NCBI RefSeq assembly: GCF_024868665.1
Contig: NC_079890.1
Location: 38,293,453-38,357,452 of the forward strand
Reading direction: 5' to 3'
From: Triplophysa rosa
Taxonomy: Eukaryota > Chordata > Actinopteri > Cypriniformes > Nemacheilidae
Length of the DNA stretch: 64,000 bases
This document shows positions 12,101-24,100 of this stretch, piece after piece. Under the pieces are notes generated by a model. It had not been told where the DNA came from. It saw nothing but the letters and a program-made list of their open reading frames with translations, and did not search any database. Numbering within the stretch: the stretch's first letter is position 1; each line of letters begins with the position of its first letter. The position numbers and the translations under genes were made by a program.

Positions 12101-15100
12101 TCCAGTCCGGTGCGGCTGGAATCCGGTGCGGCTGGAATCCGGTGCGGCTGGAATCCAGTCCGGCTTCCGGTGCGGCTGGAATCCAGTCCGGCTTCCAGTC
12201 CGGTGATCCAGCCGGCGTCCAGTCCGGTGATCCAGCCGGCGTCCAGTCCGGTGATCCAGCCGGCGTCCAGTCCGGTGATCCAGCCGGCGTCCAGTCCGGT
12301 GATCCAGCCGGCGTCCAGTCCGGTGATCCAGCCGGCGTCCAGTCCGGTGATCCAGCCGGCGTCCAGTCCGGTGATCCAGCCGGCGTCCAGTCCGGTGATC
12401 CAGCCGGCGTCCAGTCCGGTGATCCAGCCGGCGTCCAGTCCGGTGATCCAGCCGGCGTCCAGTCCGGTGATCCAGCCGGCGTCCAGTCCGGTGATCCAGC
12501 CGGCGTCCAGTCCGGTGATCCAGCCGGCGTCCAGTCCGGTGATCCAGCCGGCGTCCAGTCCGGTGATCCAGCCGGCGTCCAGTCCGGTGATCCAGCCGGC
12601 GTCCAGTCCGGTGATCCAGCCGGCGTCCAGTCCGGTGATCCAGCCGGCGTCCAGTCCGGTGATCCAGCCGGCGTCCAGTCCGGTGATCCAGCCGGCGTCC
12701 AGTCCGGTGATCCAGCCGGCGTCCAGTCCGGTGATCCAGCCGGCGTCCAGTCCGGTGATCCAGCCGGTGATCCAGCCGGTGCAGCCGGTGTCCAGTCCAG
12801 TGTCCAGTCCAGTGTCCAGTCCGGTGCAGCCGGTATCTTGTCCGGCTTCCAGTCCGGTGATCCAGCCGGCGTCCAGTCCGGTGTCCAGTCTGGTGCAGCA
12901 GCCGGCCTTCCAGCCAGGTCCCAGCCTTGTTCCGCCAACGCTCAGGTCGGCGGTCCCCCAGGACTCCGCGCCCTCGAGCGCAGCCGGGGACTAAAATTAT
13001 TCCCCCCACGAACTTTGTTGTTTCCCCACCCCCCCATGTTAATTTTTCTTGTTGTCCCACCCCAACCCTGTTGTTATTATTGCTTGTCTGCCCCTTGTCT
13101 TGTTTGCCATGTCTGTTTGGGTCTTGTCCTTGTTGCAGTCTGTCATGTCCGGTTAGTCAACCCCTTGGTGAACACCTGGAGGTGTTCATTAAGGGGGGGG
13201 GCTCTGTCACGGTCCTACCTTCTTGTTTATGAATTTCTAGTCATGTGGCAGGATCGGGACAGAGCCCTTAGGTTTTATGTGGAGAGAATCATATTATTGT
13301 CTATCTTAACATAATATGCGTTCTCTCCAGTGTCTTGTCATTGGCCCCGCCCCTCTCGTTTCATGTATTGTCTCCCTGCCATGTCTTATGTTCAGTGTTG
13401 GGTAAGTTACTCTGAAAAAGTAATTAATTACTAGTTACTAATTACACATTCGATAATGTAATTAGATTACTGTACAAGTTACTCTCTTCAAAAAGTATTT
13501 AATTACTTATTACTAATTACTTTCTATATCCTACATCAACCTTGATGAGTTAAGTGATTCAAGGATAGACTTGAAACGGCACTTTTAATTCATTCAAATA
13601 AATAATATAAAACTACATAAAGTATTATTATTAATTACAAATGTGAGAATTATACATTAAAGCACGGATTTTAAAGTTAGACTTTGAATTTTTATGTAAA
13701 TTCCTCTTCTGCACACACACATATTACACAAAGTATTTAGTTTAATAACATCAAAAGTAACTAATTAAATTACAGAAAAAATAAGAGTAATGCCTTACTT
13801 TACTTTTTCAAGGGAAAAGTAATGAAATTACAGTAACGAATTACTTAGTAACTTGTTACACCCAACACTACTTATGTTTCACACCTGCCCTCGCTCGTTG
13901 TCCTTCGTTTGTCTTACCTATAAATGCCCTCATGTTTCTTTGTCCTGTGCTCGTGTATTGCATGTGTATGTATCTGTGCTTTGTCTTTGTGCTGTATGCT
14001 TGCCTGTCGTGCTCTCCCAGTGAATTACCTTGCCCTTGGAAGTTCTTGTCTCAGTCGTGTAAGTTATTGTTTCATTTTTGTTCTGCCTTGACGTTGTGTC
14101 TTGTTTTGTTTAGTTTATTTTTGCCCCATCAAGGGAAGTGTTTTGTTTCAGTTTTTATATTAGTCTGGTCTTCGTTACCCCCTCGTGGGTTTTTTGTTTG
14201 TTTTTTATTTTATATATTAAAGTCTTGTTTTGTTAACTCTTTACCGCTGCCTGCATCTGGGTTCTTTCTCCACGCATTCTTGACAAAAAGAGCTAATTTC
14301 TCCTTGGGTGTGACAGACTCATCCCTGAGTCAGATGGGCACTGTGACTGCGAAATGTGACTGCATTTAACCCATCCAGAGAGTAGTGAACACACGCACAG
14401 CAAGTGGTGAACACACGTACACCCGGAGCAGTGGGCAGCTATCACTGCAGCGCCCGGGGAGCAAGTAGGGGTAAGGTGCCTTGCTCAAGGGCACCTCAGT
14501 CGTTACCCGCCGGCCCTGGGGATCGAACCGGCAACCTTCTGGTCAGGAGTCTGACTCTCTAACCATTAGACCACAACTGCCTCGCTAGTCCAGTCAGTGT
14601 CGCTCCGCTTGAGGTCGTGATACGGCTCAGTGCCGTGGCGTGTAAAGATAGGTCCCCAGTCTGTCTCAAGACAACGTCGAGAGACCGACTGAAGGGGAAC
14701 GTCTCGGTTATGACTGTAACCCATCAGGGAACGAGACGTTGTGTCTTCATGCCACAACGCTTTGCCGACCCGCTGCAGCGACTGGGAGATACCTCTCAGG
14801 TTCCTCAGCCCAAAGGGTGAATGAATGACCGCCGCCATCTTCCTTTTATACCCGTATGCACGGGGCGGGGACTGGCGTGCGTGTGTCATTCGCCAAGCCC
14901 ATTGGCATTTTAAAATTCCTCTCGGAGATGATAGGTTCTCAAGATCAAACCCCAGTCTGTCTCTCAACACAACGTCTCGTTCCCTCCATCAGGGAATGGA
15001 GGTTACAGTCGTAACCGAGAGGTTTTATGGAGAAAATACTCAGCAATGGTTTAAAATAATAAATTTGCACATGGTTTGTCTTAAATCACATTAAAAACAC

Positions 15101-18100
15101 CATATAAACAACATTAACAACTTGATTTTCACCACAAGGGGACTTTAAATCACTTCTTATGTAATACTGTCAAAACAAATAACACTGTCATCAGAACATG
15201 TCTACTGAATTGTTACCGAAAATACAAGAATTTTAGTTGTGTCACATGAACTTTTCGCAGGTATTTTAGTGGACACCCGACGTGGATCGGCTTCACTTCA
15301 CTGGACAGTAATTCTGGCTATGTGTGGTCAGATCAAACTCCTGTGAGTGATTTCTCATGACTTTCTCTCACTCTTTCTGATTGTATTGTTTCCTCCCAAA
15401 CAACATTTTCCTTAAATTATTTTAACAGATCTTTAAATCATTCATATGTTTTGTCACATGCTGTAATTGTGTGTTTGTGTCTGTGTTTGTAGTCTGATTA
15501 TGAAAATTGGGACTCCGGGCAACCAAACAACTACAACAATAATGAGAACTGTGCAGAATACGGCTATAAGAGTAACCGCAAGTGGAACGATCGAGATTGT
15601 GGTAAACTTATTGACTGGATCTGTCAGATTCCAATAGGTACACATGCAGAAATATACACATAAAGCTGCGGGGAAATTAAGAGACCATTTTAAAGACCTT
15701 TGGTGTGTTTAGGTACAGGAAAAGTTCAACTGTTATTTTTTTATGCGATAACCTGAATTTTGATCAGAGTTTTCATGTGTCTTGTCTTTCACATTGCTGT
15801 TGGGTGACTTTATGTCGCCCTGATGTTTGATTTAGTTGAAATCAACAGACTCCAACGACCACAATAGATCTAGAAATGATGATTAAATGAAAATTTGGAA
15901 TGGTCTCTTATTTTTTTCCATGGCTCTATACAGTGGGACGTTCACAGGTGACACATTGTGTTTGTGAATGCTGTTTTTGGTTTGTGTATTCAGTCTGTTG
16001 AAATTATTCACCACCTCAGGAACACTGTTTGAATTCTGTTCTTTCAACAGGCATCACTCCAAAATACCCATCTACGTCAGTAATTCAAGGTACTTAGAAA
16101 ATGTGTTTACATATATACTGTACGTTGAACAAAAATCTTTCAAAAACATTTTGCAGCTATAAATCACATGATCATAGTTAAAACCTAATGTAGATTCTGT
16201 TGTTTTTATCTTTTAATAGGATACAACAAGACATCGGATGGCTGGACCGTGTTCAATGGCAGTCAGTATTTCATTAATAATGATCTGCTTCCTATGGAAG
16301 AAGCTCGAGCGTTCTGTAAGAAGAATCACGCTGATCTTGCTGTCGATATCGGTCAAAGCGAGAGGAGGTTTTTATGGAAGCAGGTAAATGACTGTCATTG
16401 GGAAGTTAAATAATCACAATTAAAATCAAATGTCTTATCACAGAGGACTTCAGTAAGTGCCAATGGTGAAGCTGCACCTTAGCCACTTGTTGCACTTACA
16501 GTAAGTGCATTAGATAGGAAATGAAGTGTAAATCTGTCCATTGGGGCAAAAGAAGCCTCATTTCGTGTCAGCATCTTTACAATTTGTGTTTGCAGGATGT
16601 CCCTGTGCAATCCGGTATCACGGCAAAGCGTGAAACAGACACGCCGGTCCACTCGAAAATGCGTGTCACTGTCACGCTTGACTCCTCTAGGCGTGAACAT
16701 GACACGCTCAGTTCTTTGCCATTGTAAACTGAAACGATTTTAAAAATACCTATTATTTGTACTTTATATAAAATAATAGATATTTTAGAGCACTTAACCC
16801 CTAAACCTTCCCACCTCCCGACGATTAAAAAACACGCAACAAGCAAATAGAAGTCAACCACGGGCATTTATTAAAACACGCAGCAAAAACTGTATAAAAA
16901 CATTTACGAGGCCGCGTTGCATTCCGAGTATTTTATAGCTGTACGATTTTGTGAGCACAGCAGGAAGGAACGCACGCAGTGACGTATAGGCTCAAGTTTA
17001 GCATGTGACGCAATCTGAGCAGGTCACGCAATGGCGTTTTACAACGTAAGCGAACGTAATGACGCAACCAGTGACGAGACACACGAGAGCCAATGCCATT
17101 TCACAATCGAAGCTGATGTTCCGGCGGCAATTTTTGAAATTGTACGCAACCGGAACCGGTTTCTACGGCAGACAGAGAAGAGGATTGCTGTTCTTTGGCC
17201 TCGGAACGCTTGGAATAATTGCACTTTTTGAAAAATAGCATCTGTGGCCGTATCTGCCTGTTATGTGTTGTGTTTTATATTATATAATATACAAACTGTT
17301 AGGTTAAGTTGTAGGGGTGGGGTCGGGTTACGTGCTAAAATGCATCTAAAGTGTGCGCACAAAGTAATAAACGTACACAAAATACCATGATGTACACCAG
17401 TACACGTCATGAATTATAAAAAAAACGACTTTAATGGATATATTCTCCTCTGTCTTGTCAGTCAATGGTGCACGTTCACGAGAGCACTTCGACGCATGCG
17501 CATTCGGTGGGGGCAGACGCCGACGTTCTGACTCACAACCCGGAAGAGCAACTCTGTGTTTACAAGCAGACGCACACTGTACATCAGCTGATCTTCGAAA
17601 AATGTCTGATGATTTCAATATTGAGAAAGACTTGGGCTGCGTCCGAAATCGCATACTGTGACAGTATGCACTGAATTTAAACAAGTACCTACCTATCGGC
17701 CGTTAAAACAGTATATGAACATATTTCGGACATACTGCGTCCGCCATGTTTTATGGTCATGTGACCCGTATGCTCTTTGACCTGTGACGTATTAACAACA
17801 TCCTACGTGTGAGTGTTGATAAAAACATAATTTAGTCACAAAAAATTCGTTTATTGGCACTTACATTAGAAACGGACGTCCGCCTTAAAGTTTTCCGCTA
17901 TATTTATTTGATTTACTTTTGAAATTTGACCGTTGCTCAGCTCCTGTGGCATAATGGGATAGAGAAGTGTCCATCCGATCCACACTCACGAATCTCAGCG
18001 GAAGTAGTAGACCATCCGGGTATTTCTCGCCTACTATTTTTTGCATACTGAGGTTTCGGACATACTATTCATGACTCGTACTCATTTATGCGATTTCGAT

Positions 18101-21100
18101 TTAGGAGTTTCCTCTTTGTTGTTTCTCCTGAGTTTGGGACAAAGCAAGTTGATATTTCATGTCTCCGATTTCTTTGTCAGTTTGACTTGACTGGTCCAAA
18201 ATGGCACAAAATAAAAGCTTACTACTCTTCTCATACCTTGTTATGGGCAGCTGTCTCAGAAATCTGGAAATATGCTTCACGTCACAGAGACTGAAGACTA
18301 TTGCTCACAGAAAAGAAAAACATTCTTTTTGACAAACTTTTGAGTAGGACTATCTGATGCTGTTTTACAGGTATCTAGTGGATCAGAAGATTACTACTAC
18401 ATCGGGATGTTTGTCGAGTTGGATAAATCATTTGGGTGAGTATAAAAGACTTAAAGTGGATGCTTAACTACTGGAGAGATTTCCGTGTATCAAATTTAAA
18501 AACAGGGCCTAAATTTCGGGGGGGGGGTTATCGCCTCATGTGACCCTTACATGACACATCCTAAATCCTAAATAAATCATCTTCATTTATTAACATCCTC
18601 AGAATTTTAGGTATGGCCTTTGTATTTCCAGATCTTTTTTTGTTTGTTATAGGAGCAGTGTGGGATTTTGAGGAGGATCTATTGACAGAAATGCAATATA
18701 ATATACGTAACTGTCTTCAGAGGTGTATACAGACCTTACAAAATATAGCGTTATTGGCGGGTCCCCTTACATGGAATGTTGTTGACATGTCACCATGTTG
18801 TTTCGCTAATGCATTCTCTACTTTGGCAAAGACGACATCTTAGCCCTGTATTCAGGGGCGGATTTAGTGATTTGGGGGCCCTAGGCAAATCCATGTATGG
18901 GGGCCCCAACTATGCACCATTTTACTTTACTGCAACCCTTATTTTTCTTCCTCCTCAAAGCACACAACTTTTCACCCCCTGTCAAAGTGACAGGGGAAAA
19001 CTAAGCTTAATAAACACAGATACTGACTAATTAAAAAATATATAATAATGAATTCCCAAATGAAAAACATGGGATACGTGTCTTAACAAAACACTTATAT
19101 TAAAGTTTTAAAAAAATTTGATGAAATGAAAACTAATAGTTATATAAAGCATTAAATTATTCAATCAAACAGAAAAGTTGAAAATTTTAATATAAGCCTT
19201 TTTTATAAGACTTTTTCGCCCATAAGTAACCAGTCTAAATGAGCAAAGCTCATTCACATCCTACGTTCTCTTGTAGTTCACTGAGCTTTGAACGATTCAC
19301 TGATCTCTTACATTCTGTGTAAACGAATTGGTTCAAAGAAGTCATTTGTTTGCGAGTAGTTCTGATCGCAATGTGCGTTCATACTGGCGAACTCGCTGTG
19401 TACAGAATAACGCTGATTCAACGAGCCAACTTCACAGCTAAAAACATTATAATGATGTACAGCAAGTTAGTTTAGGAAATCTTTTCAAGAAATTCAAGAA
19501 AATGTAAATTGAGCGTAAAACTCCTGAACAGCCGTGAAACACAGCTAATACAGCTCCTAATATAGCTCTTTTACTGAACTCTTCAGCGTCTCACTGCTGG
19601 TAACGAAACAGCGCCTCCATTGTGGCGTAACTGCAGTTACAAATGACAATCTGTTTAATAATGCACGCAGTGTTTTTTATGAAGACACTTGACATATTTT
19701 TGATGAGAGTCTAAGGCGGCACGAAATTTGATTGAGGCGGCCGCCTCCAATTTCTTTATGCAGGAAAAACCCTGATCTGGGATCTGGCCAGGAGAGTGCT
19801 GTGTCTGGCGGGAGAGAGAGGCGCTGCTGCTGTAGGAACAGCGGTGGAGTTTGTGTGGGGAAAAAGCAGAGACTTTGGCAACAATCGTTTGTAAATCGTC
19901 TTTTTTCCTCTCCGCTAGTGTAGCTGCGTTGTTGTTTTATTTCCCTGCGACTTTTACTTCGTTTTGCAGCTAATGTACCACACAATGACACTCGCTGTGG
20001 GCAGTTCTACTAATTCTGCTGCTGCGTGTCGAACTAGTCTCGTGCATATACGGTGCTAATGGGATGGTCCACTCTAATCTATAATGGGGGGAGTGCCTTC
20101 GTACAGATGTAATAACGTTAAACGTTAACAGGGATATCCTGACTATTTTGAGGATTACTTGGGGCTCTACGTGGCTGCTGACATGGTTTATTGGTTAAGT
20201 CCACCCCTTCCTTTTGGGGGCCCCTGGTAGCTCGTGGCCCCAGGTGATTGCCTACCTTTGACTAATGGTAAGTCCACCCCTGCCTGTATTAGCCACCCTA
20301 GTGCTTCACACAGGAGGTGTGGAGTAAAGCTGAAGATCTTTGCCCGAACCCGATGTGACCCGATGGGTTCGGGCTTAATTTCTATCATTTTACACGGGCT
20401 CGGGCTTGCGGCATGAGCGGTCATGTGATGCGTTCCGATTAGCGCGAGAAAGATGCGAAAATGGATGCTGAGGAGGTGAAACGGAGGCTTGCCTCTGGCA
20501 ATTACGTTTTGGTTGCACCAGCAACTAAAGCAAAGTCTGAGGTGAGGAAAAGTTTTGACCATGTGCATAATGAGAATAATGAGCCAGTGGGATATGTGAG
20601 ATGTTACGATGTTACAGAGGACTTATTTTATTTCTTTGTTCCAACTTCAAAGTGGCCTATAGCCTACGTTAGTCATTAATAAGCTCTAGTGTGGAGTGAA
20701 CCGCCTGGTTGCAATTTGTAACCTCACCATTAGATGCCGCTAAATTTCAATGCCGGGTCCTTTAAACCTGCAAGCAAAATGTGCCACGTTCTTCTCCAAT
20801 TCATTTTTGATCTTTATTTATTATTTATTCATTCTAAGTTTTGCAGTTGAAACATGGGTCATTCCGTGAGATATGAGTCATCAGTAAACTAGACTCTACT
20901 TTTACAGACGGACTAATGTTCATTCGGGTTTATTTTTCGATAGAATGGAACATGCGGTTCAGCGCATTGCAGACCACGACAGTGACAGTGTGGAATGTGC
21001 CGATGCTCAAAAAGGGTTTCATGAAAGACAGAGAACACTGTTGCAGCAGTGTTTTTGGAACTAAATAAAATTAAAAGTTATATTAAATTAAATAGTGCAC

Positions 21101-24100
21101 AATAATCTGTGACCATACGAGTGACCTTCCATTGAATTTAAAGGTCAGTAAGCAAATCTAATGAATGTTTTGTTTTTCTTGTCTGTTTGTAGCTGGATGG
21201 ACGGTTCACCTGTCATATACACTGCATGGGATCACAATCAACCAAATTTTGGCAACAATGATGAGAACTGTGTGACCATTTACAAGAACACTGGTAATAA
21301 CCTCATTAGAGCTGTTCCTGTATGATGTTATAATGTGTGGATGATTTTGACTTCATTAAAGAATACTGTCACAAAATACTGTCGTCCCTTCCAAGTTAAT
21401 CACCAAACTTGGGAACCTGGGTATTAACACCTCCATTTGCAACTGGATTATGGACTTTCTGACAAACAGACCCCAGCTTGTTAGGTCAGGCCACATCTGC
21501 TCCACCACCATCACACTTAACACTGGCGTTCCACAGGGCTGTGTTCTGAGCCCCTTTCTCTACTCCCTCTTCACACTCGACTGCAGGCCTGTGAATGGAT
21601 CTAATGCCATCATCAAGTTTGCAGACGATACTACAGTGATTGGTCTCATCAGCAACAACGATGAGACTGCCTACAGGGAGGAGGTCCAGCACCTGGCCAC
21701 ATGGTGCTCAGACAACAACCTGCTCCTTAACACTTCCAAGACAAAGGAGCTCATCGTGGACTTCAGGAAGGAGAGAGGAGGCACACATGACCCCATCCAC
21801 ATTAACGGGATGGCTGTTGAGCGTGTCCCCAGCTTTAAGTTCCTGGGGACCCATATTTCGGAGGACCTGTCCTGGACCACCAACACCTCCAGCCTGGTCA
21901 AGAAGGCTCACCAGCGCCTCTTCTTCCTGAGGACTCTGAAGAAGAACCAACTGTCTTCAGCTATCCTGGTGAACTTCTACCGCTGCGCAGTAGAGAGCAT
22001 CCTAACCAACTGTGTCACAGCCTGGTATGGGAGCTGCTCTGTTGCAGAGCGCAAGGCACTGCAGCGGGTGGTGAAAACCACCCAGCACATCACAGGGACT
22101 CCACTTTCAGCCATTGAGGACATCCAGAGGAAATACTGTCTGCGTCGAGCTCGCGGCATTCTTAAGGACTCCTCTCACCCCGCCCACAGACTGTTTTCTC
22201 TCCTGCCTTCTGGCAGGCGCCTCAGATGCCTCCGGACAAGGACTAGCAGACTGAGAAACAGCTTTTTTCCCAGAGCTGTCTTGCTTTTGAACTCTACCCC
22301 CCGCTGATTCCACAACCCCCTCATATACCTCTACTTAATGCTGCTATATTGTTTTGTTTATTGCACTACAGGCCTGTCAAGTGCACGACTGGACTGTCTA
22401 CACATGTACTACATGTTTACTTGCTCTACCGGACTATTTATACATATACTACATCATTTGCACTCCAGTACTATGTACTAATGTCATTTGCACTACTGGA
22501 TTATTACACATATACCGCATCATCTGCACTCCAGTACTATGTACTGAATACTGCAATAACTCATCTACTGCACTGTTTACTTTAACTTAATAACTGCTGT
22601 CTATAAGTTATGCACACTTTATATTCTTGCACTACTGTTCTGCATAGTTAATTTATATTGTACATATCCATCAGTAAATTTCTGTTTTCAGTAAATAGCC
22701 ATCTGTATATAATGGTCATAGTACATTCCCACTTGTAAATTCTTCATAATTTTGCTCTATCCTGTATTTATGTATTTATGCACAACTGTATATCCTGCAC
22801 TTGCTTATTGCACTTCTGGTTAGACCTAAACTACATTTCGTTGCCTTGTACTTGTACATGTGTAATGACAATAAAGTTGAATCTAATCTAAAAATTAAGG
22901 CAAGTCCATTCATACAGTTTCAGGGTTTAGCTGAACTCTGCAGCACAGTGTGTTTTAATGTTGCACCACGTCATCTGATCAATATCATGCTTGTGTTTTT
23001 GTAGGGTTTTGGCATGATGTCAACTGCGGCAGGCCGTTACCCTCTGTCTGTAAAAGAAGTTCAGATTTTGTCAACACCACCATGTCTCCGTCAACTGTAG
23101 CGGCGGGCGGCTGTGCTCCTGAATGGACCCGCTTCCGCGGAAAAGTGAGAATCATGACAGTTAACGCTAGAAACCAGCGCAGGACATGCGAACAATATTG
23201 CAGATTTCAGCTGGGCCTGATTTTTGTTACCAACAGTTAAATAGTCCATCTCTAAATTTGCCAAACGCATTAAACACAATGTATTTTTCACATTTAATTC
23301 TGAGGGTTTTTATATCCAAACAGTGTTATAAGCGTTTTGATAATAAGATGACGTGGCATAAAGCGCGAGATCACTGCATTTCACATGGAGGTAATCTGGT
23401 GTCCATTCAGAGTCACACGGAGCAATGTGAGTATTATATCTCTTATCTGTTCTTCTCCTTTACACCTGAACTTATGTTTAAGATAAGATAAGATAAGATA
23501 AGAAATGAAACAGCGTTGTGTCTGTATATGTGCTGCGTTGTTATAGCACTCGATTACTAACATGTATTCTCTAGGAAGACTAGTGTCCAGTGTCATGCAG
23601 CACAAAACCAGTACAGATAACAGCTACTTTAACTGGATTGCGAGCAGTTTGTAAATAAGATGCAAAAAGGTTGTGCATTTGTTGAATGAGTCCTTGAATC
23701 TTTCTTTAAGCGTTTCTCACAACTATGACGCTCAATTCTGCTGATGACATGTGGACGGGCTTGAATGACATCAACTGGGACATGAAGTTTGTGTGGACTG
23801 ATGGTAAAGGCGTCCGATACACAAACTGGATGAAAGGTCAACCCGTGTCACCGCAAGAGTCAAGAATCCTCTTTGATGAAGAGGCAAGTGTGCGTGATGT
23901 CAGTGTGAATTATGAATATTTAGCACATTAAAAATTGTCAGAGGGCTAATAATTTAACAACAACTGCATAAGTAAAATATCTTCATCAAACTTCACTGGG
24001 GTTTTGTCTTTGATTCTTCAGAAGTCGATTTATAATGAACACTCGGTTCTGTTGGATTTTATAAAGCGAGCTAATCATTTGACGTAAACTATATTAAATA

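Larger units (their letters stand above)
10799..14285 (+). mobile_element. Non-autonomous LTR retrotransposon with an internal minisatellite
   Basis: The two LTRs begin TGTCACGG and end TTCTTGACA. The flanking 5-base target duplication is AAAAG (10794-10798 and 14286-14290). A G-rich polypurine tract (about 13190-13204) sits just before the 3' LTR. The inside holds a short gag-like frame and a 24-base tandem repeat; I find no protease, reverse transcriptase or integrase. The orientation is set by the polypurine tract. Confidence 0.85.

Noticed and set aside
12200..12780. Regular repeat array resembling a CRISPR array
   Set aside because: The units are contiguous 24-mers with no unique spacers, inside an LTR element of a vertebrate genome. 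It is a minisatellite.
11848..13314. 488-codon plus-strand frame and 365/322-codon minus-strand frames
   Set aside because: They are produced by a stop-free repeat unit whose length is a multiple of three; no conserved domain is visible.
14513..14583. A functional tRNA gene on the minus strand
   Set aside because: A and B boxes are present, but they lead into a SINE body, with no clean cloverleaf or terminator.
23485..23505. GATAA repeats after the CTLD6 exon as a GATA-factor enhancer
   Set aside because: Short simple repeat (AAGAT)n that is a single unit in copy 2; no other support.
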